This document shows, piece by piece, positions 43,551-51,699 of a DNA stretch of 64,000 nucleotides. Each line of letters opens with the position of its first letter. The stretch's first letter is position 1. The notes under the pieces are model-generated. The model was not told where the DNA came from and made no database searches. It worked only from the letters and a program-made list of their open reading frames with translations. Location: positions 206,428-270,427 of the forward strand of contig NZ_QEOL01000008.1 in the NCBI RefSeq assembly GCF_003096715.1, in the 5' to 3' direction. Position numbers and translations under genes: made by a program. The stretch comes from Paraburkholderia silvatlantica. Lineage in GTDB: Bacteria; Pseudomonadota; Gammaproteobacteria; Burkholderiales; Burkholderiaceae.

Positions 43551-44534
43551 ATGTTCAAGGCCATTCTGATTGATAAGGAATCCGGATCGTACGAAGCACG
43601 CATCGCCGAACTCGACGACGCGCGCCTGCCGGAAGGCGACGTGCTCGTCGATGTCGGCTACAGCACGCTGAACTATAAGGACGGCCTGGCGATCACGGGC
43701 AAAGGCCCGGTCGTTCGCAGCTTCCCCATGGTTCCGGGCATCGATTTCGCCGGGACGGTCGCGCAAAGCGCGAACCCTGCCTACGCGGTGGGCGACGCGG
43801 TCGTGCTCAACGGCTGGGGCGTTGGCGAACAACATTGGGGCGGCCTCGCGCAGAAGGCGCGCGTCAAGGGCGACTGGCTCATTCCGCTGCCGAAGGGCTT
43901 CACGCCACGACAAACGATGGCAGTCGGCACGGCCGGATACACGGCCATGCTCTGCATTCTCGCGCTCGAACGACACGGCATCACGCCCGCGCACGGCGAC
44001 GTGCTCGTCACGGGCGCGAGCGGAGGCGTGGGCAGCTTTGCCATTGCACTGCTCACGCACCGAGGCTATCGCGTCGTCGCTTCGACCGGCAGGCTGAAGG
44101 AGGCGGAGTATCTGAAGCAGCTCGGCGCCGTCGAAGTGATCGACCGCGCCTCGCTGTCGGAGCCGGGCCGCCCGCTGCAAAAAGAACGCTGGGCTGCCGC
44201 GGTCGATTCGGTTGGCGGCCACACGTTGGCCAATGTCTGCGCGAGCCTGCGCGCGGATGGCGCGGTGGCGGCCTGTGGCCTGGCACAGGGTATGGATTTT
44301 CCCGCGACGGTCGCGCCATTCATTCTGCGCGGCGTGAGCCTGCTGGGCATCAATAGCGTCACGCGTCCGTTTGCGCAGCGGCAGCAAGCCTGGCAAGCGT
44401 TGGGAGAGACGCTCGATCTGCAGCAGCTCGACACGATTACGCAGGAAATCGGCCTGGCCGAGGCCATTGCAGCCGCAAACGATCTGCTCGCCGGGCATGT
44501 GCGCGGGCGGCTCGTGGTGGACGTCAACCGGTAA
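43551..44534 (+). CDS. acuI: Acrylyl-CoA reductase AcuI (YhdH-type MDR)
   Basis: A 327-residue zinc-free medium-chain reductase that converts acryloyl-CoA to propionyl-CoA with NADPH. Seen: MFKAILIDKE, DVLVDVGYSTLNYKDGLAITGKGPVVR, FPMVPGIDFAGTV, GWGVGEQHWGGLAQKARVKGDWL (the YhdH/AcuI signature), the nucleotide-binding VTGASGGVGSFAIALL, and LLGINSVTRPFAQRQ. The ATG at 43551 has CAGGAG upstream. It is in one unit with the AcuR-like repressor. It detoxifies acrylate or its CoA ester, whatever the source; no DMSP lyase gene is nearby. Confidence 0.93.
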   Translation: MFKAILIDKESGSYEARIAELDDARLPEGDVLVDVGYSTLNYKDGLAITGKGPVVRSFPMVPGIDFAGTVAQSANPAYAVGDAVVLNGWGVGEQHWGGLAQKARVKGDWLIPLPKGFTPRQTMAVGTAGYTAMLCILALERHGITPAHGDVLVTGASGGVGSFAIALLTHRGYRVVASTGRLKEAEYLKQLGAVEVIDRASLSEPGRPLQKERWAAAVDSVGGHTLANVCASLRADGAVAACGLAQGMDFPATVAPFILRGVSLLGINSVTRPFAQRQQAWQALGETLDLQQLDTITQEIGLAEAIAAANDLLAGHVRGRLVVDVNR

Positions 44535-44578
44535 CATGCGCAGGCGCGGCGATTCAACGTCTCACGATTTCGCCGCAT

Positions 44579-45445
44579 TCACGAACCCTTCGCGAACGCG
44601 CGCGGCGTGACGCCGAGAAGCCGCGTCATCCAGTGCGCCATATGGCTTTGATGCGCGAACCCCGCTTCGAGCGCCACCTGGCTCAGGCTGAGTTTGCCTT
44701 CGATGAGCAACACCCTCGCGCGTTCGACGCGCCGGCGCACGACATATTGATGCACCGGCATCCCCAGCGTTTCGCGAAACAGGGCCTTGAAATGCGGCGC
44801 GCTCAGGCCGACGAGCGCAGCGAGTTCGCCGAGCGTGAGGCGTTGATCGAGATGACTCTCGATGTAATCGGTCACGCGCGCCGCTTTATGTGCCGCAAGC
44901 ACCGCTGCGCCCCGGCCGTCCGGTGCACCTGTGCCGCCGAGCAGCCGCACGACCATTGCGGTGGAAATGCTCTCGGTAAATAGCGGGTCGCAAGCCGTTC
45001 CCGCATCGACCTCGGCCAACAGCGCACCCGCCAGCGCATTGATGCGCGGGTCGCGCAACTGGAGATGCGGCCGGATCTCGCGCTCGCCCCACGGGTTCTC
45101 CATCTGCTCTGCAATCGATCGCACGAAAGCGTCGTCGAACCACACGCGCAAAATCGTGCAGTCCGCGTCATCGGTCCATTCGCCTTCGACCCCGGCAGGC
45201 ACCACATCCGCGTCGCCGTGCGCCTGGAGCCGCGATTGACGGCGGCCGTCGCACGCGCATCGCGCGCGCACCGGCGTGCCGACATGAATGCCGATGCGGT
45301 GATACGTCATCGCGGGAAAGCGATACTGCCCAGCACTCACACGCAGCAGTTCGGCGCCACCGCCCTGCCAGCCCAATCCGGCGCTCGAGCGCAGGCTGAC
45401 GCTGGTTCCCGCGTGCCGGTGCGAATCTGCAATCAGTGCGCTCAT
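44579..45445 (-). CDS. AraC-family regulator
   Basis: A 288-residue regulator with an AraC double helix-turn-helix at the C-terminus (RVTDYIESHLDQRLTLGELAALVGLSAPHFKALFRETLGMPVHQYVVRRRVERARVLL and LSLSQVALEAGFAHQSHMAHWMTRLLGVTPRAF). The N-terminal domain is beta-rich and contains two cysteines (RARCACDGRR). It is divergent from the NAD(P)-binding NmrA-like gene (204-bp gap), whose expression it may control, and convergent with acuI, whose stop is 45 bp away. Ligand unknown. Confidence 0.9.
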   Translation of the reverse strand: MSALIADSHRHAGTSVSLRSSAGLGWQGGGAELLRVSAGQYRFPAMTYHRIGIHVGTPVRARCACDGRRQSRLQAHGDADVVPAGVEGEWTDDADCTILRVWFDDAFVRSIAEQMENPWGEREIRPHLQLRDPRINALAGALLAEVDAGTACDPLFTESISTAMVVRLLGGTGAPDGRGAAVLAAHKAARVTDYIESHLDQRLTLGELAALVGLSAPHFKALFRETLGMPVHQYVVRRRVERARVLLIEGKLSLSQVALEAGFAHQSHMAHWMTRLLGVTPRAFAKGS

Positions 45446-45649
45446 GGCATTCCTTTTCGACGCTCAAGCGGTGCGGGAAATCGTGCGATGTTTGCGGCCA
45501 GTTTACTGGATTACGGCCACGCTCGCGCACCGCGCAATGGTGGACGTATTCAATCATCCGTTTCTGCGCAGCGCCATCCGTTCCTGCGCGCCATGCGGCG
45601 TTCGTCTGCCTACGATGACGCAGACTGCGCACACCAGGAGAAAGCAATC

Positions 45650-46537
45650 ATGTTTGTGATTTTTGGAGCATCGGGAAAAGCCGGATGTGTCACCGCTGCC
45701 GCGTTGCGTCGTGCGGGCAAGCCAGTGCGCGCCGTGGTGCGCCATGCCCGCCATGGCGAAAGCCTCGCGGCGCTGGGCTGCGAAATCGCGCTTGCCGATC
45801 TGACCGACGCGCAGTCGGTCGCGGCCGCGATCAAGGGCGCTCACGCCGTCCAGCTGCTATGCCCCGTCCCATCCGGTGATATGGACCCCGAAACAACCAT
45901 GCGCACGATGATCGACGTCGCGGCCGGCGCCCTGCGCGAAAACCCGCCCGCCACGCTGCTCGCCATTTCCGACTATGGCGCGGAATTGCCGTTGAATACG
46001 GGCATCACGCGGCTCTATCACTACCTGGAAAAACAGCTGAAGCCCATTGCTACGCACCTCGTGTTGCTGCGCTCGGCGGAGCATATGCAGAACTGGGCGG
46101 CGTTCATTCCCGGCGCGCTCACAACCGGTACGCTGCCAAGCCTCCATCTGCCTTTGGAACGGCGCTTTCCCACGGTCGCCGCACAGGACGTCGGCGCGGC
46201 AAGCGCCGAGCTGCTGCTGGAATCGCATCGGTCTGATACGACGAGAGTCGTGAGCATTGAAGGACCGCAGAGGGTCAGCGTGAACGATATCGCGGCGGCA
46301 CTGAGCAAGGCGAGCGGCCGCACGATCAGGCCTCATGCGCTGCCGCGCGATTCGTGGGCACCCATGCTTCTCAAAGCCGGACTCAGCGAGAAGCACGGCC
46401 GGCTCATCACCGATCTTTACGACATATACAACACCGGCCGCATCGACGTAGAAGCGAGCCGCAGCGAGCGGCGCTTCGGCACGACCGCGTTAGACGACGT
46501 GTTCGGGCCGCTCGTTGCCAAATTCAGCAGCAAATAG
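45650..46537 (+). CDS. NmrA-like / atypical SDR NAD(P)-binding protein
   Basis: A 295-residue Rossmann-fold protein. Seen: MFVIFGASGKAGCVTAAAL with the GxxGxxG nucleotide site at the N-terminus, RAVVRHARHGESLAALGCEIALADLTDAQSVAAAIKGAHAVQLLCP, typical of NmrA/azoreductase-like family members, and no classical SDR Tyr-x-x-x-Lys pair. Such proteins are quinone/azo reductases or redox sensors binding NAD(P). The ATG at 45650 has CAGGAG upstream. It is divergent from an AraC regulator and followed by a hairpin at 46561. Confidence 0.86.
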   Translation: MFVIFGASGKAGCVTAAALRRAGKPVRAVVRHARHGESLAALGCEIALADLTDAQSVAAAIKGAHAVQLLCPVPSGDMDPETTMRTMIDVAAGALRENPPATLLAISDYGAELPLNTGITRLYHYLEKQLKPIATHLVLLRSAEHMQNWAAFIPGALTTGTLPSLHLPLERRFPTVAAQDVGAASAELLLESHRSDTTRVVSIEGPQRVSVNDIAAALSKASGRTIRPHALPRDSWAPMLLKAGLSEKHGRLITDLYDIYNTGRIDVEASRSERRFGTTALDDVFGPLVAKFSSK

Positions 46538-46553
46538 CGCGCACGCCGCAATG

Positions 46554-46591
46554 GCAAAAAAACGGCCGGGCGTTACGCGCGCCCGGCCGTT
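46554..46591 (-). terminator. Terminator between convergent genes
   Basis: AACGGCCGGGCG (46561-46572) pairs with its complement at 46580-46591. On the minus strand the stem runs into a T-run at 46556-46562. It mainly ends the secreted-protein gene, and is only 16 bp past the NmrA-like stop. Confidence 0.87.
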
Positions 46592-46611
46592 CCCGCAAGA
46601 CCGCGCAGCGA

Positions 46612-48321
46612 TCAGAACCACTTGCCGAACTGGCTGCCCGGCGCAAGCGACACCCCGCGCAGCACCTCGCCGAAGCCCGCATTGCGCAGCGTCACGAAGC
46701 GCTCGTTCGCAGCCCCCGAAGCCGTGGTGTTGCGCAGCACGTCGCGCACGGCGACGAGGCGATTCGGGTCCGCGCCCTGGTCGCCGTTGCCGCTCACTGT
46801 CGAGGTGATCGCCCAGATCGTGACCGTGCCGTCCTGCCCGACGTGGCCCGTGATGTTACGCAGGCCGTCCGTGGCAGGCGACCACGGCAGGTGGGTCGCG
46901 CTGTTCGTACCCACCGGATAACCGGCAACGGTGTACGAAGTCCCCAGATTCAGGCCGCTCTGGAGCGTGTACGCGAGCTTCCACGACTTCGTTCCGGCGT
47001 TGTACACCCACTTCTGCAGGCCCGCACCGGTCTGCTGCGCGGCGTGCGTGTACAGATCCGTGCCGCCCGAATAGCCGTCGCCCTCGTCTGCCACATAGAG
47101 CGTATTCGCGTCGGCGAACCACAGGCCGAACGGGTACGAAAGCGTTGTCGCCGTCTTGTTCGGCGTAGCCGGGAAGCCCGCGAGCACGCATACGTTGCTC
47201 GGCAAGCCGCTGGCCGTCAACGTGGAAGCGTCGTACGCAAGCGGGCTGGACGGCAGTTTCGCGCCCGCCACCGGCACGCCTACGCCGCCGGACGGGCACG
47301 CCTTGCCCGTGGTGTCGACGAAGTACACCGTGTTCACGCCGTTGCTGCCGCTGCCCTTTGTGAAGTACACGACGTTGTTGAAGACGGTGAGCCCGCGGAA
47401 GTTGTCGTCCTTGCCCACCTTGTCGGCCTTCGCACCGAGTTGCGTCACCGAGAAGCTCGCGAGCGGCGTGGGCGTGCCAGGCGTTTGCTGCGCCTCATGC
47501 TGATGCGTCGCTTCGATGAATTGCGCACCCGCCCCGAGTATCACGCCTGCCGGCTGCGGATTCGAGCCGTTGCCTGCGTTGCCTACCGTGTAGTAAATAC
47601 CGTTGCCTTCGCCATTGTCGTTGCCGTTGTTGAGCAATGCGGCGCGGCCGTTATTGCCGCTGTATGCATTCGTCTGCGTAAAGGAAAAGTGCCCTTCGGC
47701 GTCGAGCCGCGCCACCGCTCGATAGAACGCCTGACCGTCCGGATTCGTCGGATCGATCGCGCCCGGCGTATTCGAGTTCGATACGTCGATCGTGTTGACC
47801 GGCGCAACATAGCCCATGAAAGTCAGGTAACGGCCGTCGCTCGAGAGGTTGAGCGCGAGTTCGGACTTGGAGCTGAAGCTCGTCACGAGCTGGTCGTGGC
47901 CATGGCCCGGATGCAGGCTGTTGGGCACTTCCAGCGTGTGGACGACCTGGCCGCCCGGCGTCATGGTGTCGAGGAAAATGCGCGCCGTGATGCCGAAGCT
48001 CGGATCGTAGAGCGCGTTGTTCCAGACGGCCGGATATGTGCCGTCGGTCGGCGCGCCTCCCGTGGGGCAGCTCGCCTGCGCGCTGTTGCAAGCGGGCGGC
48101 AGCGTCATGCCGGGCGTGACGTTGCTCGACAGATTGTCGTACACACTGCGGCTCACGACGAGCAGGCCCGAACCACCGAAGAACGCGTTGCTGTCTTGCG
48201 CGGCTGCGGCTGCGGCTGCGCCTGCACTGGCACAAACCAAAGCAGCGGCAATAGCAAGACGGGAAGGACGCGCGACGAAACAAGCGCCGCAAAATGCTGA
48301 GCGAAGGGTATTGATGGCCAT
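46612..48321 (-). CDS. Secreted ~570-residue protein with beta-propeller-like repeats, function unknown
   Basis: A 569-residue protein with a long N-terminal signal (LAIAAALVCASAGAAAAAAAQ, cleaved near residue 40). The mature part is Gly/Asn/Thr-rich and beta-structured, with repeated strand pairs such as LALNLSSDGRYLTFMGYV, LTVFNNVVYFTKGSGSNGVNTVYFVD, YPFGLWFADANTLYVADEGDG and GTVTIWAITS that resemble propeller blades of the SMP30/NHL kind. Several cysteines pair plausibly (PPACNSAQASCPTGG; KACPSG; SNVCVL). It is similar in flavour to the TIGR03118-like or phytase-like families, but I cannot assign one. No operon partners. Secretion is confident, function is not. Confidence 0.78.
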   Translation of the reverse strand: MAINTLRSAFCGACFVARPSRLAIAAALVCASAGAAAAAAAQDSNAFFGGSGLLVVSRSVYDNLSSNVTPGMTLPPACNSAQASCPTGGAPTDGTYPAVWNNALYDPSFGITARIFLDTMTPGGQVVHTLEVPNSLHPGHGHDQLVTSFSSKSELALNLSSDGRYLTFMGYVAPVNTIDVSNSNTPGAIDPTNPDGQAFYRAVARLDAEGHFSFTQTNAYSGNNGRAALLNNGNDNGEGNGIYYTVGNAGNGSNPQPAGVILGAGAQFIEATHQHEAQQTPGTPTPLASFSVTQLGAKADKVGKDDNFRGLTVFNNVVYFTKGSGSNGVNTVYFVDTTGKACPSGGVGVPVAGAKLPSSPLAYDASTLTASGLPSNVCVLAGFPATPNKTATTLSYPFGLWFADANTLYVADEGDGYSGGTDLYTHAAQQTGAGLQKWVYNAGTKSWKLAYTLQSGLNLGTSYTVAGYPVGTNSATHLPWSPATDGLRNITGHVGQDGTVTIWAITSTVSGNGDQGADPNRLVAVRDVLRNTTASGAANERFVTLRNAGFGEVLRGVSLAPGSQFGKWF

Positions 48322-48668
48322 CTGTAGCGTCTCCGAAAGGAATTACAGGCGTTTTGTCAAGACGAACACGGGGTCAATCCCGCTTACCGTAGCGAAATTT
48401 TGTGAAAGATTCGTTGCAGGCGATGCGGCGTGGCTCACACGATTTCCTCTGCGGAAAGTCGGGCTTCTCAGCCTGTTTTCGATTCGGCTATTTCGTTTGT
48501 TATCCTCATCATCTGTTCGCGCAGGTTCACTCGAAGGCTTCGTCGAAAATCCGGCAAACGATAGCAGGATTCAATTTGAATCTTGCCTGTCACCATACTG
48601 TAATTGACACCACGCGGACCAGACACTCTCCGCGACATCCCGCAAAACATGAATAACGGGAGAAGCTC
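48322..48668. other. Intergenic promoter region of pstS
   Basis: A 347-bp AT-richer gap between divergent genes with no coding signal. It contains the PHO box at 48587-48604 and must also hold the promoter of the secreted-protein gene. No other element stands out. Confidence 0.6.
48587..48604 (+). promoter_or_regulatory. PHO box (PhoB binding site)
   Basis: CTGTCACCATACTGTAAT has two CTGTNAY-type heptamers (CTGTCAC and CTGTAAT) separated by four bases, as in the PhoB consensus. It lies 65 bp upstream of the pstS-like start codon on the same strand. Confidence 0.75.
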
Positions 48669-49706
48669 GTGAGACCAATCCCCCCTCTGATTGCCGCTTT
48701 CGTTTGCGGCGTTTGCGCGTTGACGTGCCACGCACAAGATGTGACCGGCTGCGGCAGCACGCTCGCCGCGCCCCTCTACACGCATTGGGCCACCGACTAT
48801 CAGAAGTCCGGCGGCGGCAAGGTGATCTACCGCAGCACCGGCTCCATGGACGGCATCAAGCAGATCGTCGCGCACACGGTCGACTTCGCCGGCTCCGACG
48901 CCCCGCTCACGAGCGAGCAATTGAGCAAGGAAGGATTGCGGCAGTTTCCCACCGCAATAGGCGGCGTGGTTCCGGTCGTGAATCTTCCGGGCATCAAGGC
49001 CGGCCAGTTGATGCTGAACGGCGAGGTGCTGAGCCGGATCTTTCTCGGCAAGATCCTGTACTGGGACGACCCGGCCATCGCGCGGCTCAATCCGAAGATC
49101 AAGATGCCCAACACGCCGATCGCCGTCGTGCGGCGTCTGGATGGTTCGGGCACGACGCTGATCTGGACGCACTATCTTTCGCAGGTGAGCCCCGAATGGA
49201 AACGCAAGGTCGGCGAAGGCACCAGTGTCCACTGGCCCCTGGGGATAGGCGGTAACGGTAATGAAGGCGTCGCCACGTTCGTAGGCTACCTGCCCGGGGC
49301 CATTGGCTATGTCGCCTGGGACTTCACGAAGCAGAATCATCTGACCTACACGGCCATGACCAACGCGGCGGGCACCGTCGTGCAGCCGGGCATCCAGAGT
49401 TTCAGCGCGGCGGCAGCGAATGCGGACTGGTCAAGCTCGCTCTTTCAGGTCCTGACCAATCAGCCGGGCAAGGATGCATGGCCCGTGATGGGCGCGACCT
49501 ACGTGCTGTTGCAGGCGGCACCGGACCACTCGGCGCACAATGCCGAAACGCTGAAGTTCTTCGACTGGGCGCTCACGCACGGCGAGCCGACGATTCAGGC
49601 GCTGGACTATATTCCACTGCCTGCCATTGTCGTGACGAAAATCCGCGCGCAATGGCACGACGATAAGAGCGACGACGTCGCACGCAAGGCGGTTGCCGCA
49701 CAGTAG
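48669..49706 (+). CDS. pstS: Phosphate-binding protein PstS (stand-alone)
   Basis: A 345-residue periplasmic phosphate-binding protein. Seen: a signal peptide ending near CALTCHAQD; VTGCGSTLAAPLYTHWATDYQKSGGGKVIYRSTGSMDGIKQI, the phosphate-loop region (family GAGATFPxPxYxKW...SGGGxKQ); VDFAGSDAPLTSEQL; GVVPVVNLPGIK; and VVRRLDGSGTTLIWTHYLS. It would capture phosphate for the Pst ABC importer. No pstC, pstA, pstB or phoU adjoins it, so it is an orphan or second copy. The start is a GTG with GGGAGA upstream. The PHO box upstream implies induction on phosphate starvation. Confidence 0.9.
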   Translation: MRPIPPLIAAFVCGVCALTCHAQDVTGCGSTLAAPLYTHWATDYQKSGGGKVIYRSTGSMDGIKQIVAHTVDFAGSDAPLTSEQLSKEGLRQFPTAIGGVVPVVNLPGIKAGQLMLNGEVLSRIFLGKILYWDDPAIARLNPKIKMPNTPIAVVRRLDGSGTTLIWTHYLSQVSPEWKRKVGEGTSVHWPLGIGGNGNEGVATFVGYLPGAIGYVAWDFTKQNHLTYTAMTNAAGTVVQPGIQSFSAAAANADWSSSLFQVLTNQPGKDAWPVMGATYVLLQAAPDHSAHNAETLKFFDWALTHGEPTIQALDYIPLPAIVVTKIRAQWHDDKSDDVARKAVAAQ

Positions 49707-49811
49707 CGCCCACGTCGATTCACGAGTGTTCACACGCCAGGCGCCGTTGCGCCGGGGAAGCGTTGATGAAACAGGAAGCGGCCGAAGAGGTCGGCCACGC
49801 GCTTGCACGAA

Positions 49812-50096
49812 TCAACGCTTGCCTGCTTTGCGCCTGCGGGAATCGCATTTACGGCAGAGGTCCGTCAACACCCAGCGCGCGATAATCTCCGGGCGATTCG
49901 TTCCGTACTGCGCGAACTTGATTTCGTTTTCGAAGTAGACGATAACGCTTCCGGCCATGACGCGGTAAGCACCCGCGTAATTCACGCCATCCAGTTCGAC
50001 GCTCAGAGGATGGGTGGTTTCGTATTCTGCAAGAGCCAAGGTAAGCGCGGAAATGTCTAAATTATGACAATATCGTTTCGCGGCCCCATTGGTCAA
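49812..50096 (-). CDS. Small uncharacterised protein
   Basis: A 94-residue protein with a beta-rich centre (LSVELDGVNYAGAYRVMAGSVIVYFENEIKFAQYG) and a basic C-terminus ending in DLCRKCDSRRRKAGKR with a CxxC that may bind metal. It has no signal peptide and is not recognised. The only in-frame start before the conserved-looking part is a TTG at 50096, and the region is AT-richer than its surroundings, so the start and the gene's ancestry are uncertain. It could be a regulatory or cargo protein. Confidence 0.55.
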   Translation of the reverse strand: MTNGAAKRYCHNLDISALTLALAEYETTHPLSVELDGVNYAGAYRVMAGSVIVYFENEIKFAQYGTNRPEIIARWVLTDLCRKCDSRRRKAGKR

Positions 50097-50114
50097 TGAA
50101 ATATGCGTTTTATT

Positions 50115-50387
50115 TCATATTGACGATTGCCTTCCCGATTTCGCCACATTACGGGAAGCTGTCGCCCCTCTTATCGGGGCACGCATTAATGCCGCCTGAC
50201 TCAGCCTGCCATACGGGCTTGCCGCGAACCACCGCTCGCCAACGGAAGCGCTCCAGGCATTCACCCAGCGCGTCGCCATCATTTTTTCGGATTCCGCTTC
50301 GGCATTCATCAGCCGCTTCATCGCCAGGCCAAGGCGGTGCATTGCATACCGCTTACGGCGCGCTTCAGCATCTACTCGCGCGTTCAT
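50115..50387 (-). CDS. Small basic helical protein, possible gene
   Basis: A 90-residue frame (MNARVDAEARRKRYAMHRLGLAMKRLMNAEAESEKMMATRWVNAWSASVGERW) that looks protein-like: amphipathic helices, many Met and Arg, a WVNAWSASVGERWF core. The start at 50387 has a purine-rich GGAAGAGGCGAGA upstream. The C-terminus (AALMRAPIRGATASRNVAKSGRQSSI) is less convincing. It ends 18 bp from the start of the neighbouring small gene. Not recognised; it could be an accessory or regulatory protein, or spurious. Confidence 0.45.
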   Translation of the reverse strand: MNARVDAEARRKRYAMHRLGLAMKRLMNAEAESEKMMATRWVNAWSASVGERWFAASPYGRLSQAALMRAPIRGATASRNVAKSGRQSSI

Positions 50388-50692
50388 CGTCTCGCCTCTT
50401 CCGGTTGGGTATTGCGTAGACAAAAACCTGGAGACCCGCCTGCACCGATACCTTGCGAAGCCGGAGCATGACGCCCGCCGAACTACGCGAGAACGCTTAT
50501 TAAGGCACGGAAAAAAAGGCAAAAACATCAGGGAGAGTATTGAGGCAGTCGCCATGAAAGCGCCTTTGCCGGACGGCGGGAAAAAGGGCACGCAACCCAC
50601 GACGATCTGGCTCTCCGCTCACAACACTACGCCGCCCATATGACACTCGTTAGTAAGCCGCGAAATCGGGCCTTTTTGTCGAAATACAACCG
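50388..50692. other. Intergenic region without a supported gene
   Basis: Upstream of the methyltransferase. I see a run GGCACGGAAAAAAAGGCAAAAAC at about 50504-50526, no clear hairpin-plus-T-run and no conserved frame. It probably holds the methyltransferase promoter. Confidence 0.4.
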
Positions 50693-51664
50693 ATGAATGG
50701 CGGCGACCTCGCGACGCACCGCGCGATCATGGTGGATCGGCAACCCCTGTCCAGAAGGTTCACAGCGCATCGATCCATGCGAACAACGACACACGGCGGC
50801 CCCCGATTCGCGCTGGAGCGCGCACTGAAGCAACCGTTGCTGAATGTGGTGGCCCGGTTGCCCGACAGCGTGCAGCGCGCGATGTTCATCCCGCAGATAC
50901 GGCGCATCTGCATTCGCGTTCCGGTATTGCGCGCGGTGTACTCCGGCTGCCTGCGGCGCCACCCCATCGATCTCCTGCACGGCACGGACACGAGCGGGCT
51001 GGTCGATTCCAACGCGCTGCAGCGCGACCCCGGTCTTGCCGCCCAACTCAGGCCTTACATGGGCTCGCAGCCGACCATCATCCGCCGCGCGCTCGACACC
51101 TTGGGCGATGTCACCGGCTATACGTTCATGGACATCGGTTGCGGTAAAGGCCGGCCGATGATCGTCGCCTCCGAGTATCCGTTCTCTCTGGCGCTGGGCT
51201 ACGATATCAGCGCGGACCTCGTGAGAACGGCGAACGCGAACGCGGCCGTCATGGCGCGGCGCTTCCCGCAACGGCCGCCCATTCGCGCATTGCACGCGAA
51301 TGTTGCCGACTTGAAGGTGCCGTCGGGCAACGTAGTCGTCTTTCTGTTCAATCCATTCGGGCCCGAGCTGATGGCGTCGTTGCTGGAGAAACTCGAAGCG
51401 GGCCTCGCGAGCGGTACCATCGAGCATCTTTTCATCGTCTACGATAACCCCGTCTGCGGCGAAGTCTTCGACGGCTCCCGCCAGTTGCAGCGCTGGTTCG
51501 CCGGCGTATTTCCGTACGATCACGACGAAGTCGGCTTCGGACCTGAGGACCACGAGAACGTCGTCGTCTGGCAAAGCGTGCGCGGCGCGCGCCCGGATGC
51601 ATTCGCGGACCGCAATCGCCGCATTACGACGAAAGACCGTCTCAGCGCTTCCCTTGAAGGCTGA
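50693..51664 (+). CDS. Class I SAM-dependent methyltransferase
   Basis: A protein of up to 323 residues with a Rossmann methyltransferase core: GYTFMDIGCGKGRPMIVASEYPF (motif I, residues ~143-158), LALGYDISADLVRTANANA (motif II), GNVVVFLFNPFGPELMASLLEKL (motif IV/V) and a C-terminal VWQSVRGARP. The region before residue 100 is helical and not conserved in my view. Several Met starts (50693, 50729, 50777) are possible, none with a strong ribosome site. The GNAT gene follows after 35 bp on the same strand, so the two may be co-expressed. Substrate unknown. Confidence 0.82.
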   Translation: MNGGDLATHRAIMVDRQPLSRRFTAHRSMRTTTHGGPRFALERALKQPLLNVVARLPDSVQRAMFIPQIRRICIRVPVLRAVYSGCLRRHPIDLLHGTDTSGLVDSNALQRDPGLAAQLRPYMGSQPTIIRRALDTLGDVTGYTFMDIGCGKGRPMIVASEYPFSLALGYDISADLVRTANANAAVMARRFPQRPPIRALHANVADLKVPSGNVVVFLFNPFGPELMASLLEKLEAGLASGTIEHLFIVYDNPVCGEVFDGSRQLQRWFAGVFPYDHDEVGFGPEDHENVVVWQSVRGARPDAFADRNRRITTKDRLSASLEG

Positions 51665-51699
51665 ATCACAAGCACCACGAATTCATTGAGGAGACACAA

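Noticed and set aside
46354..48300. A 648-codon plus-strand frame opposite the secreted repeat protein
   Set aside because: Antisense shadow; the minus frame has a signal peptide and a low-Arg protein composition.
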